Source: Eublepharis macularius | Lineage: Eukaryota > Chordata > Lepidosauria > Squamata > Eublepharidae | DNA: 64,000 nucleotides | Direction: 5' to 3' | Assembly (NCBI RefSeq): GCF_028583425.1 | Contig: NC_072791.1 | Coordinates: 190,378,311-190,442,310 of the forward strand | Shown: piece after piece, positions 46,881 to 57,400 of the stretch | Layout: each line of letters starts with the position of its first letter | Position numbering within the stretch: the first letter of the stretch is position 1 | Program-made: the position numbers and the translations under genes | The notes under the pieces: model-generated | What the model saw: the letters and a program-made list of their open reading frames with translations, nothing else | Told to the model about the DNA's origin: nothing | The model's database searches: none

Positions 46881-48540
46881 GTCTTGAATAGTTACGCAAA
46901 CTTGTATGAAAACTGTATCACACTAGAACAAGTATGGACATGATGCAGAATGATGTAAACTGAGTTTCCCCGTGTTAGGGCAAATACACAAGACTCTTCC
47001 TAAAACAAGAATGACTGGATAATCCTAAAACAATCTTGCTGATTAGTTCTTTGCTTGCACAACTCACAGGAGGCCATGGCATCAATAGCTATAAAGTGAT
47101 GTCTCATAATTAAGACAGCAATTATAGGGGGGGGAAATTAAGACCGCAATTACCAAAACATTTTCATGTCGACTTTCAGCATGAAAAAAAGTTTTCCCTG
47201 GCTATAAAGGGATTGTAATCATCGCTGTAAGCTATTAGTCATTCAACAGTATCCTAAAATGTATTTGCACAGTTTTTAATGCACAATTTGCAGATTATAT
47301 CCAATATGCTCAGGTGAACCAAGCTGAAGCTTGCATAGGAAGTATGAGTAGATGAAGGTGATCTCAGCAGGGGCTGTGGCAGGCTGGATCTTGCTCTGCC
47401 ACTGTGTACTGAGTACACGTATTCTTAAGTGGGGGTGGGGTGGGGAGGAAAGAGAAACAACAAAAAAAGGTTAGGTTTATGTTATTAAGGCTCCAATCCT
47501 ATAGGAGTAAATGCCATTGGATTCAATGGGACATATTTCTGAGTAAACATCCATAAATTCTGGAGGCACAGATAACATTTTTAACACTGCAGTCCTATGC
47601 AGAGTTATACCTTTCTATGCTCATTTACTTCAGTGGACTCAGAGGGGTATAACTATGCTTAGGATTGCGCTGTAAATCATTTAATACATTATGGCTTCAA
47701 TCCCAGGAACACTTTTTTAGGAGTAAGCCCCATTGAAAAAAGTGGAACTTACTGCCAATTAGACCTGTTTAGAATTGCTATGCAAGGCAGTGTAAAATCC
47801 TTTATTCCTTGTGCAGTTTAGAACCATTGGCACCCATTTCCCCTGCACTTTACTGGGCAAGGTAGACAAGTCTATGGAAACAGGTGACTGGATGATCACA
47901 ACTGTATTCCTTCAAGTTAAGTAGTGGCATACATGTGAATGTGAGAAAAATTTTATGTGCACAAAGTAATAACTATCCACCTTACCTAAAGATTTTCTTG
48001 GAAGAAACATGAAAATTTATACATGCACCATGAAGTATAAAAGGAGCTTACAGTCAAAGGCATTTACTGAGTGAAAACCAACATATGAAAACAATAAACC
48101 ATCAACTGAGAGAAGGAAAGCACACCAGTATGACAGTTTCAGCAGCAGTGAAGCTTCATCTGTTGTAATGTGTACAACTGGCCTCTGGGGACAGCTTTCT
48201 GCTTTGCGTGTTCTTCAGCTTTGGCCCTTCAGGGCATCTGTAGCAAACTGGTGGTTGTTGAGGCTTACCTGAGAGGCTGACTGAAATGCAGGCTGAGCCA
48301 GAGTGAGAGCTGAATAAAAAACCTGTTTATTGTATATAAAGCTGGTGTGTCGTGGTGGGGATGTACTAAAGGGAATGACAGGATTGCCCATTGAAAATTA
48401 TGGGAGAGGCTTGAAGGCCCATTGGAAATAATGGGAACCAGGAATGCCCATTTACTTGCATGGGCTCTACTGAAACACATTACAGCAAAAAAAAAGTTCC
48501 AAAGAAAATGTGGAATGAATTTGGAAAAAAGGTCTCTGCG
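46881..48540. other. Non-coding DNA with short foldback repeats
   Basis: No gene is supported. Apart from the MITE at 47,585, partial copies of the same family lie near 47,485-47,560 and 47,700-47,790 (GAGTAAGCCCCATTGAA-type words). Confidence 0.45.
47585..47672. mobile_element. Short foldback MITE, ~88 bp
   Basis: The left end CACTGCAGTCCTATGCAGAG pairs imperfectly with a right end whose reverse complement reads CAGCGCAATCCTAAGCATAG. Arms are about 35 bp. The CAGNG-like terminus hints at hAT. Flanking duplications are not clear. Confidence 0.55.
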
Positions 48541-49372
48541 CCCAGATAGACTATTCAGGGACTAGAATGGGCTCTGGAACTGGAACGGCAGGCCCCTAAC
48601 TGGAATGACGGTCTCTGGCTGTATCAGGAGGACGCTCGGACTGGAAAAACAGGCCCCTAACTGGAATGACGGACCCTGTGCGTGACAGAAGGGCTTTGGG
48701 ACTAGAATGATAGGCCCCTGAGTAGAATGAAAGCAGCTGGGTGTATCAGAAGGGTTCTGGGACTGGAATAACAGGCCCCTGGGTGTATCAGAAGGGCTCT
48801 GGGACTGGAATGACAAGGCCCTGAGTAGAATGATGGCCCCTGGGTGTGAAAGAAGAGCTCTGGGAAAGGAGGGACAGGCCCCTGGGTGGAATGGCAGCCC
48901 CTGAGTTTGACAGGTTTCTGGGACTTGAATGACAGACCCCAGAGTAGAATGACAGCCTCTGGGTGTATCAGAAGGGGTCTGCGACTGGAATGACAGGCCC
49001 CTGAGTAGAACAATAGCCGCTGGGTGTATCAGAGGGTTCTAGGACTTGAATGACATGCTCCTGAGTAGAATTACAGCCCCTGGGTGTATCAGAAGCGCTC
49101 TGGGTCTGGAATGAGGACCACTCAGTGGAATGATGACCCCTGGGTATGACAGAAGGGCTCTCAGACTGGAATGGCAGGCTGCTAACTGGAATGACAGACC
49201 CTACTTGTACCAGAAAGACTCTGGGACTGGAATGACAGGCCTCAGAGTGGAAAGACAGCCCCTGGGTGTATCAGAAGGTCTCTAGGACTGGAATGACAGC
49301 TCCTGTGTGTATCAGAAGTGCTCTGGGACTGGAATGACAGGCCCCTGAGTAGAATGACAGCTCTACTCAGCG
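48541..49372. repeat. Minisatellite, ~61-bp unit, about 13 copies
   Basis: Diverged units of GGGACTGGAATGACAGGCCC, CTGAGTAGAATGACAGCCCC and TGGGTGTATCAGAAGGGCTC repeat across about 830 bp, with some half-length units. Minus-strand frames rich in LLIHPGA.HSSP repeats come from this array and are not genes. It ends about 210 bp before the ERV 5' LTR. Confidence 0.92.
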
Positions 49373-50557
49373 GGCAGGGCCCCAGGGAGCGGTGCAGCCG
49401 CGACGTGGGGCCGGCAGCTCGTCTTTGTCTTTGTCTGGGGGTGGGGATTGGGAATTTTTTAGGAAAATTTATTTTTGGCAACCTTTTCTACATTACTATT
49501 AAACATTAAGTAAAAAGTATTAAGTAAAATACTCAATGGGGATGGGGATCAGTTGAAGGTTTTATCTTAAGTCCTGAGCAGTGTTGCCAAGTAGGCCCCC
49601 TCCCCTGCTTTGAAGCCTGCTATGAACTGTGTTAAAGTTTCCTGCGTTGCTGTTTTACTGCTACACCCAAAGACTGCTTTGCATGTGTGTGTTCTGATAC
49701 ACGTGTCAGTTTCCTGCCTGCGTGCCAATTACCCTGCTGCTGCAATAGACTGTGTAGTTTACTGACTCCATGTTTGGGTAACTGCACAAAAAGACTCTCT
49801 TTCTGGGCAGCCCTGCCCTGACCTATATCTGGAATTCCCAGTGTGCGTTTGGACTGTGTTACAAGTGTGCCCCGTGCCTGCATTGCCATCTGCCACGGAC
49901 CGTGCCTGTTCCCTGCCTTGGACTGTGTTTTAAAGTGTTGTTCCCGCTGCCTCCATGGAAGCCTGCCTCATATGGGCCCAAGCCGCTGCTAGCAGCCGGG
50001 CGCCTGCCGGAGAGACCTCCAGCGAGCCTGGCTAGGCGCTCCCTGGTCAGTTCCCGCCTGGAGCCTCCCGCGGGCCGGTCGCCGAGCTTGCCCTCGCTAC
50101 CGGGCAGCCTGCTATCCAGCCCCAGCTATGCCCAAGCCGGCATCCATGTTCTTAGGCAGCCAGAAGACCCTGGGAAGAAGACTGCTTTGAGAAGCCATTT
50201 CGGCGAAGCGGGCACACCACGTCCGCAGCGAGAGCCCCTCGCCCCGCTCTGCATATCTTAGGAGCCGCCCCGGAGAAGAACTAAGTGCCGACCATCCCAA
50301 GCACTTAGAGAATGCATCTCAAAGAAACCTCCGCATTCCAAAGCTGATGACATCAGGACAAGCCCTGTCCGCTGGAACATCCTTTCAGCCCACTTGGATT
50401 TCCCCCTCCCTCTTTTGTCCCCTCTTCCTGAGGTGTCACTTATCACAATCTGATTACCAAAGTGGCCCATCCAAGCCATTCAGTAGCCCATTAGACCCTT
50501 TGTTTTAATCTGTGAGAACCACCAAGTACAGCACCAGCCCCAGGGTACGTTTTGGGG

Positions 50558-50565
50558 TATTTAAG
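50558..50565 (+). promoter_or_regulatory. Probable LTR TATA box
   Basis: TATTTAAG, in a GC-rich setting about 420 bp before the LTR end. Transcription would start some 25-30 bp downstream, defining the start of R. Inference from motif and position only. Confidence 0.5.
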
Positions 50566-50814
50566 CTGGTCTCTCAGACCACTCGGTGCTCAGGCCATTC
50601 CTATCCAGACTTCCTTGCTGTCCGTCTGTGGTCCCAGTGCTGGCATTGGGCCACCCTCGCTGCTGCGTCTCTGCTTCGCTCCAGGATAAGTGAGTATTCC
50701 CCCTATCATCGTTGGGAACCAGCTAATGCGAACGTCTCTGTATTTCCTACGCTATATTTCTTAGACCTTGTATGTTCTTCGTATGATTGTGCAAGCTAGG
50801 CTTACGCTACACTC

Positions 50815-50820
50815 AATACA
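50815..50820 (+). terminator. Possible LTR polyadenylation signal (AATACA variant)
   Basis: CTCAATACACG resembles the CTCAATAAA of retroviral R regions and lies about 230 bp after the TATA-like box. A canonical AATAAA at 50,952-50,957 is the alternative, but it is only about 20 bp from the LTR end. Confidence 0.35.
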
Positions 50821-50981
50821 CGTGTTTGGACCTTACTCCTTGTCTGCCTCTTTTTCACTAGAGTGTCTGGGATCGGGACCTCCGTAAACATAGGTTATGA
50901 TCCTCGCTTAATATTAATAGTTACAGACTGCTACAGCTAATTCCCCATTATAATAAAAGAGCAGTTCTGGTAACAGTTTAC

Positions 50982-51000
50982 TGGTGGAGAATGCGGGCAT
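50982..51000 (+). promoter_or_regulatory. Primer-binding site matching tRNA-Ala
   Basis: TGGTGGAGAATGCGGGCAT starts with the TGG that pairs with the tRNA CCA end. It is complementary to the 3' end of a vertebrate tRNA-Ala(AGC) type ending ATGCCCGCATTCTCCACCA, as recalled from known tRNA-Ala sequences. It lies 6 bp after the LTR. It does not match the usual tRNA-Pro, Lys, Trp or His sites. Confidence 0.7.
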
Positions 51001-51570
51001 AACCCAGTTCGTGTGAATACACGTGAGTCGACACGCGTGTCTTCAGCGAACTGACTTAGAGGAAAATTTTCCAGACCTCTGTGTAAAGAGCGCAATTTAG
51101 CTCAGGGAATTAAAAGTGTGAGTGTGTGTGGCTCTAGCGAGCAATTCTATCTTGTGGGTTGGCTTTTCCCCATTTCCTCCTTCAGCCAGCTTTGGACTAC
51201 TTGCCTTTTGTGGTGCACCGCGAGGCCCTCCAGCCGTTATAACCGGTGTACTGTGGGTGAGGACCTCTGAACTGGTGAAGTTCCTGGCCACCTTCCGGGC
51301 CGCCTAAACGCGTCTATGTGGGTGGGATCCCAGAAGTAGGCTCTAGATATATACGCATATATATACTTCCTGAAGCAGCACATATAAAACTCTTTTCCGC
51401 CCTCCCCCGTCTCTCCTAAGTCCGTCCAAACCCCGTTCCTGCCAGCACTTAGGCTTCAATCCCCGCTCCGGAGGAAACGTGAAGGGATCGATAGTCCGTT
51501 CGTTTGTTCAGTAGTTTAGCTTTGGGAATCTAAAGCCAGGTTCCTGAAGCCCCGCGGCAGCCGGCCGCAC

Positions 51571-52125
51571 CGTGCTTAAGAGTTTTAAGTTAGACTCTTG
51601 GGCGCCATTCCGCTTGCGAGTTTTAAGTCAGACTCGTGGGCACACCTCGCTTGGGAGTCAGTGGGACTCTTGGGCACACTTCTGCTTGGGAGTTGTTAGA
51701 ACTCTTGAGCGCACCTCGCTTGGGAGTACAGTAAGCTTTACTCCTGAGCAATTTTGCTTGGGGACGTGCAGAGGCAGTCCTTGAGCGCTGTAGTCTTTTG
51801 GTCGAGGCTTGGAGACAGTTTAACCGTTTGTCTCTGAGCACGAGGCCTGGGGACACTTTGAGCTTAGTTCTTGGGCAGAGAGCTTGAGAGCATTTTGGCT
51901 TCTAAGCAGAGGCTTGGGAGCATTTCTGGTTGCCTGAGCAGAGGCTTGGGAGACCCCCTTAGTTGCAGTTCCTGAGCAGAGGCTTGGGGACACTTTTTGG
52001 TTTTCCGAGTAGAGGCTTGGGAGACCCCTGAGCTTTGGCTTCTGAGCAGAGGCTTGGAAGCACTGAGCGTTTTTGTTCTTGGGCTTAGAGAGCTTGAGAG
52101 CACCTTCTGAGCCAGTAAGCTTTTC
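51571..52125 (+). repeat. Degenerate tandem repeat in the ERV leader
   Basis: Recurring core words are GCTTGGGAGT, ACTCTTGGGC and, in the second half, GAGCAGAGGCTTGGGAG. Spacing is about 40-48 bp, with about 13 units that drift in sequence along the array. It is in the position where packaging or dimer signals usually lie. Confidence 0.75.
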
Positions 52126-52419
52126 CTGGTCCCGTGGCTTGTAGGCAAGCTTGAAACGGGAATAGGAATTTTTCCTTCTCCCCCGGTGGAGAAGAACTGA
52201 GTGTAGAACCCTTAAAAATACCCTTGTGACCCTAAAAGTAGGACCTTAAAACCCCCTGGTAAAAACCCTTGAGGACCTGAGGGAAGGATAAACCTCCCGA
52301 AAGGAACATAGAGAGGAAGAAGTTGTTAAAACCCTTGAGCAGCTTTAATCGCCCCACCCCTGGTGTCGCTGATCCACTCTGTAACCTCCCCCGAGATCAG
52401 CCTTAAACTAAAAGGAAAA

Positions 52420-54405
52420 ATGTACCGGGCAGCCCCCACCGTGCCCCGCCTGGAGAAGTGGCTAGTTAAGAAGGGAGATTGCCCTTGGGAAGCCGGATCC
52501 TTCAAGGGACCTGACCCGCTCCAAATAGTTAGAAGCGCCTTCCAGGATTTTTGCGAGAAGGAGAAACCCAGGTCAAGTAAGAAGGATAGGTATGGAGCCT
52601 GGGCACTTTTCACCGCCCTACAGGACAGCGTGTCCCTAATTAATAAGCTCCAAGTAGCTCAGGAAGAACAGGAACAGGAGATAGAAAAGCTAAGGAGAGA
52701 AAAGAAGGAACATGAGGAAAAAGCAGCCGAGTGGCGTTCAGAACGCGTTAACTTCATGCTGGAGAAGCAGGGACTAGCCGCTGCCCTCCAGGACGCCCAG
52801 CACAAGGCTGAAGTAGCCACCGCTCGTGCCGATATGGCTGAGCACGCAGTAATTGAAGGTCAGGAGAAAATTGCAAAGTTAACCCATGCTGCCCAGTTCA
52901 TGGCAGAACAGAAAGTCGCAAAGATAGCCGCAGCAGACCACTCCGCTTGTAAGAGGGAGCTAGAGGCCCTAAAACAGCACCTGGGAATGCAGCAGGCCGT
53001 AATTTCCGCCGTGCATCCCGCAGCCCTCTTGGCCCTCCCCGAAGGTAGTACCGGCAGTTGGTCACCTCCTTCGCCCCAGCCCGAGGAAGCTCCACAGCCC
53101 CTCCATCCGATAGCTACCAAAGAAATTGTCACCACAGACGATGATGGCAGGAAGACAGACCGAATAGTTAAGGAGACCCGCAATTGGAGGCCCGATGAGC
53201 TCCAAGCCATAGCGGACCGCATGGGACCCCTGAACCGAGACTCAGCTATACAATGGTTTGCACACGTGACCATGTCCCAGCCCTCCGCCAGTGGCTCCGA
53301 TGTAGCTCAGCTGGCTCGCCATTGTGCCAGCCCCGAAATAGTCACCTCCCTCAACGCATATATTTCTAACCGGAGACTAGCCACTCGCAGTCAGTATGGT
53401 GCCATGAAAGAGTTGTGCGCCTTCCTGTGGCCCACCAAGAGTTTAAAAGCCCTGTATATTGCAGAGTCTCAAAAACCCGGAGAGGATCCAGAGGCATATT
53501 TAGCCAGGAAAAAGCTCCTAGCCGAACTAGCAGACGAGGTAGATTTAGATTTGAGCGACATGCCGGACTTCGACGACTTAGAATTCAGGAGGGCAGTCAT
53601 AGATGGACTCAACAGCACCACTCGCCTAGCCCTAGCAGGAGTTGAGCCCGGGAGCATTACATGGGGAGAGCTGGAATCCCGCATCAGGAGCATTGCTGGC
53701 CTGTTGCGAGAGACCGGCGCCATCCGCCATGTGAAGTCCCCGGCCTCTCGTAGGAAGGAAAGCGAGCCGATTAGTGCAGTTACCTATGCCAATCATGGCC
53801 CCCACTCTCAGTACCGACCACAGGGACGCAGCCCGTATCCGGAGGCAAGGGGAGGAATCCTGAGGGGAAGGAGCAGTAGCTTTAACCGGGGAAGAGGACC
53901 GAGGGACTACCGTCCGGGAGTTTCCTTTGCGCCTACCCCGAGTTACAGTTCCTCCTCCCAGCAGGGACCCCACGAGCCCCGACTACAGGATGCACCCATA
54001 GCCCCTTCTCACTCGCGAGCATCGCACCCGTACCACCATCAGGTCTACCCGCCTCCAGATCAGTCTAATGCTTGGGGAGCATCGCAGGGCGACCACGAGG
54101 GCTACCGGGACCGCGGCAGCACGCCCCAGTCCAGGGACTCCCTCCGTTGGGAACTATGGATGCGCCTCAAAAACATTGGAGCGAACATGGAGCTCTTCGA
54201 CGGAAAGCCCACGTCCGTTCTAATGAAGGCGATCATGGAATGGGAAGACCAGCAGCAGCCCCCAGTACCTCCGTCGGCGCCCCCTTTGCCGCCGGACCCT
54301 CCCTTCTCGAGTCCCCCGATAGCTGCGGTTCGGGAACGCCCGAGCCCCAACAACCCCTTTAGAGGAAGCGCCGCTTCCACCGATCAGGGTGCAGGATCAG
54401 AATAG
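52420..54405 (+). CDS. ERV Gag polyprotein, 661 aa
   Basis: Structural polyprotein of the retroviral core. The first ATG in the open frame is at 52,420 (MYRAAPTVPRLEKW); the frame extends 57 bases upstream only through a GTG. About residues 70-190 form a long charged coiled coil. About 260-460 looks like capsid, with a major homology region QKPGEDPEAYLARKK at residues 351-365. From about 455 the protein is disordered, with Gly/Arg patches (RGRSSSFNRGRGPRD, about 485-500), many Pro, and a PSAP late motif at 618-621. No CCHC zinc knuckle is visible. It ends at an in-frame UAG, after which pol continues in the same frame. Cleavage sites cannot be placed. Confidence 0.88.
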   Translation: MYRAAPTVPRLEKWLVKKGDCPWEAGSFKGPDPLQIVRSAFQDFCEKEKPRSSKKDRYGAWALFTALQDSVSLINKLQVAQEEQEQEIEKLRREKKEHEEKAAEWRSERVNFMLEKQGLAAALQDAQHKAEVATARADMAEHAVIEGQEKIAKLTHAAQFMAEQKVAKIAAADHSACKRELEALKQHLGMQQAVISAVHPAALLALPEGSTGSWSPPSPQPEEAPQPLHPIATKEIVTTDDDGRKTDRIVKETRNWRPDELQAIADRMGPLNRDSAIQWFAHVTMSQPSASGSDVAQLARHCASPEIVTSLNAYISNRRLATRSQYGAMKELCAFLWPTKSLKALYIAESQKPGEDPEAYLARKKLLAELADEVDLDLSDMPDFDDLEFRRAVIDGLNSTTRLALAGVEPGSITWGELESRIRSIAGLLRETGAIRHVKSPASRRKESEPISAVTYANHGPHSQYRPQGRSPYPEARGGILRGRSSSFNRGRGPRDYRPGVSFAPTPSYSSSSQQGPHEPRLQDAPIAPSHSRASHPYHHQVYPPPDQSNAWGASQGDHEGYRDRGSTPQSRDSLRWELWMRLKNIGANMELFDGKPTSVLMKAIMEWEDQQQPPVPPSAPPLPPDPPFSSPPIAAVRERPSPNNPFRGSAASTDQGAGSE

Positions 54406-54475
54406 GGTTGCCCCGAGTCCCAGTCTCCCTCCGTGGGCATAGTTGCCAAACTAAAGCCGGACACATGGGGGAGAC
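54403..54475 (+). promoter_or_regulatory. Gag-Pol readthrough stop with candidate pseudoknot
   Basis: UAG at 54,403-54,405 is followed by GGU, and the same frame stays open for 1,279 codons. Downstream an H-type pseudoknot can be drawn. Stem 1 is TGCCC (54,409-54,413) with GGGCA (54,435-54,439). Stem 2 is GTCTCCC (54,423-54,429) with GGGAGAC (54,469-54,475). In gammaretroviruses a pseudoknot 8 nt after UAG drives about 5% readthrough. Here the spacer is only 3 nt, so the fold is tentative. Confidence 0.5.
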
Positions 54476-57400
54476 CGACAGTAAAGGCAGGGATCGGGAC
54501 TCCCGGGGAAAAGAAGAAGCCTGCCACCCTCCTCATAGATACCGGAGCTTCACTTAATATACTCCGGCCCACCTTAGTTACAAAGGGCACCCAGACCCCC
54601 ACAACCATGCAGCTCGCCGGTTTTGGAGGCGGCACGCAGGAATCCCCGGTCTGGCAGGATATCCCCCTCTCCGTTGGGAACCTGGCCACCCGGATTTCGG
54701 CGTGCGCAAACCGGGGAGAAGACGATGGACTTTTGGGCATGCCATTTTTCCGTGCCGAGGGACTGACCATTGACCTAGCGAACGGGCTCCTGTGGCGCAT
54801 CCCGGGAGGCCCAGACTTTGTTAATGCAGTCCATCGATGCGCAGCCCTCAAGGCCCCCCTTCCTCTCGCCCCCATCACAGGAGACCCCTGGGTTCAGGAC
54901 TTTCCCGAAGTGTGGGTGACAGACAAGGCCGAGTGTGGGATAGTGAAGGGCGCCTGCGTCCTGATTGAAGGAAAGGACCCCCCTCCCCAAAGACAGTACA
55001 AGTACCCAGCAGAAGCTGAGGCAGGGATAGCCAAGACCATAGAAGGACTCCTTGAGTGGGACGTCATACTCCCGATGCAGTCCATCTGCAACGCCCCATT
55101 GTGGCCAGTTCTGAAAGCAGATGGAGTGACCTGGAGAATGACGGTCGACTTCCGTGCCCTGAATGCCACCACCCCTCCAGTTGCCCCGGTTGTGGCCAAG
55201 TATAATGAGATCCTAACGGCCATTGCCGCTGGGTCCCGGTTCTACTCGGTCATAGACCTGGCCAATGCTTTCCACTCCATCCGGTTGCATGAGTCTTGCT
55301 GGTACAAGTTCGCGTTCACTTTCCGCGGCCAGCAATACGCATTCAAGCGGACCCCCCAGGGATTCCACTCCAGCCCCAGCATTTGTCATGCCCATGTAGT
55401 TCAGATGTGGGAACGCCTCCAACCCTCCTCGAGGCCCCACGTACTGAGCTACGTGGATGACATTTTAGTCCACGCCCCCACGGAAGAATTAGCCCGCCAA
55501 ATCACCAGGGAAGTCCTGGAACTCCTCCGCGAGACTGGGTTCAAGGCAAGCAGGGAAAAGGCCCAATTGGTTCAGACCAGCGTCAAGTACCTGGGTCTGA
55601 CCCTGGGACCCGAGGGTCGCACCCCGGACGCCCAGCGAATGGAGGTCATTTCCAAGCTGCCTGCACCCACCGATGTCCCCTCCCTCAGAGCCCTTCTAGG
55701 AACTTTTAACTTCTCCCGAGACTTCATCGAGTCCTTTGCAGACAAAGCTCGCCCCCTTTATGCTCTCCTCAAGAAGAACACTCCCTGGGAGTGGGGACCG
55801 GAGCAACAGACAGCCTTAGCCGAGCTAAAGCGCAGTCTGGCCGCAGCCCCGGCCCTAGCCCATCCAGATGTTACCCAGCCCTTCTTTATCCAGTTAGCAA
55901 TATCAGACAAGAGCATAGGAGCCACGCTCACCCAGCAGCAAGCAGGAACCGCTAGAGTAGTAGCCTATGCCTCTCGCAACCTAACCGCAGTAGAAACTAA
56001 GTTTAGCCCATGCGAGAAGACATGCCTTGCTCTGGTTTGGAGTCTGACCCATTGGGAATTTATCATAGGAGGTTCACGTACAATAGTGCAAACCACTCAC
56101 ACGCCCCTCAAATATATCCTGTCGGGAAAGATACAGGACGGACAAGTTTCAAACGCTCGCATAGCCCAGTGGACCCTGGCCCTGGTCAACCGCGGAGTAG
56201 AATTCAAAAAGGAAACCACTGAGCCACCAGCCCCCTATGGCCTATTGGTAACCGGGACCGAGCACGAGTGCCCCCTGGACCCGCCACCACAGGTTGTCTG
56301 GCCAGTCACTTGGGGAGTCCCGCTAGAGGAAGCCCGACAGAACGGCTTCACATGCTGGTTCTGTGACGGCTCCTCCTTTCACGTTGGAGGCTCCCCTCGG
56401 ACAGGCTACGGCGCCGTGCGAGTGAGCGACGCCCATACCCTCAAAGGTCCAGCCCGCCCCCATTCCAGCCAAGCGGCTGAGGTGCAAGCGCTTCTGGCGG
56501 TGCTTGAGTTTGAGCCCCCAGAAAGCCCACTTGCCATTTACACAGACTCGGATTGGACGGCCAAAGCCGCCACGGTCTGGCTCCCGGTGTGGCAGAATCA
56601 GGGGTGGAGAGCCAGCGATGGGAAACCCGTAGCCCACCTACAGCTATGGCAGCAAGTAGCAGCACTCCTCCAGTCCCGTTCAGGCCCAACGCAGGTGACC
56701 CATGTCAAGGGACACCAGAAGACAAATTCAGAGACCGCTTATTGGAATGACCAGGCAGACCTTGCAGCCAAGGCAGCCGCCACTGAAAGTGCTCCCCCAC
56801 CGGAACCAGCCACCGATTGTCCCCTCCGCCCTGTCACCACTCGGGCACAAGCCCGCAGCCAAGCTCAGGGAACCGCAGGAACACTAGACCTAGCACAACT
56901 GCAGCAATCAGACCCAGAAATAACTGACCTCCTAGCCGCAGGAAGGGATCAGACAGGGAGACTCATGATCAGAGAAGAGGAAGGCATAGTTTGGGCAGTA
57001 GATGCAGCCGGCGAACGCCATTGGGTAGTGCCATTGGAAGTTAGGGCTGACTTAATTCAGTTTGTCCACGAGCAGGGACACCGAGGCAAGGATCTGACTC
57101 TGGAAAGGGTAAAAGAGGTTGGTTGGTGGCCTGGCATGCGCACCGAAGTAGCGCAATGGGTAGACAACTGTCTGTCCTGCGCTATGGTTAATGCAGACCC
57201 CACCGGACCTAGAGCTCCCCTCCAGCATCAGAGAATTGATGGACCCTGGGCTCGCATACAGATTGACTTTATCGGCCCCCTTCCCCCCACTGCTCGCGGC
57301 AATCGCTACTGCCTCACTGTCATAGACCCCTTTAGCAAATGGGTCGAAGCGTTTCCGTGCAAGCGCAACAATGCAGCCACCACAGCCAAACTACTGTTCA

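Larger units (their letters stand above)
49582..50975 (+). repeat. 5' LTR, ~1,394 bp
   Basis: It begins TGTTGCCA and ends TGGTAACA, an inverted repeat with one mismatch. The start is fixed by the matching start of the 3' LTR after the polypurine tract. The end is set by this inverted repeat and the primer-binding site 6 bp downstream. U3 would include up to about 50,585. A minus-strand 85-codon frame appears identically in both LTRs and is not a gene. Target-site duplication cannot be checked because the other flank is outside the window. Confidence 0.9.
50976..52419 (+). other. ERV leader, 1.44 kb, repetitive
   Basis: Apart from the PBS it contains a possible splice donor (ACGTGAGT, near 51,023) and no long conserved ORF. 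From about 51,571 to 52,125 there are some 13 imperfect copies of a 40-48-bp unit. Confidence 0.75.

Noticed and set aside
48541..49372. CRISPR-like array
   Set aside because: Units are contiguous and diverged without unique spacers, and the sequence is vertebrate.
48562..49481. Several minus-strand ORFs with SQ.PSDT and HSSP repeats
   Set aside because: They come from the ~61-bp minisatellite and have no homologous domain.
52363..52419. Gag start at 52,363
   Set aside because: That codon is GTG. The first ATG in frame is 52,420.
52860..53273. Minus-strand ORF opposite gag
   Set aside because: Shadow of the GC-rich gag reading frame, without motifs.
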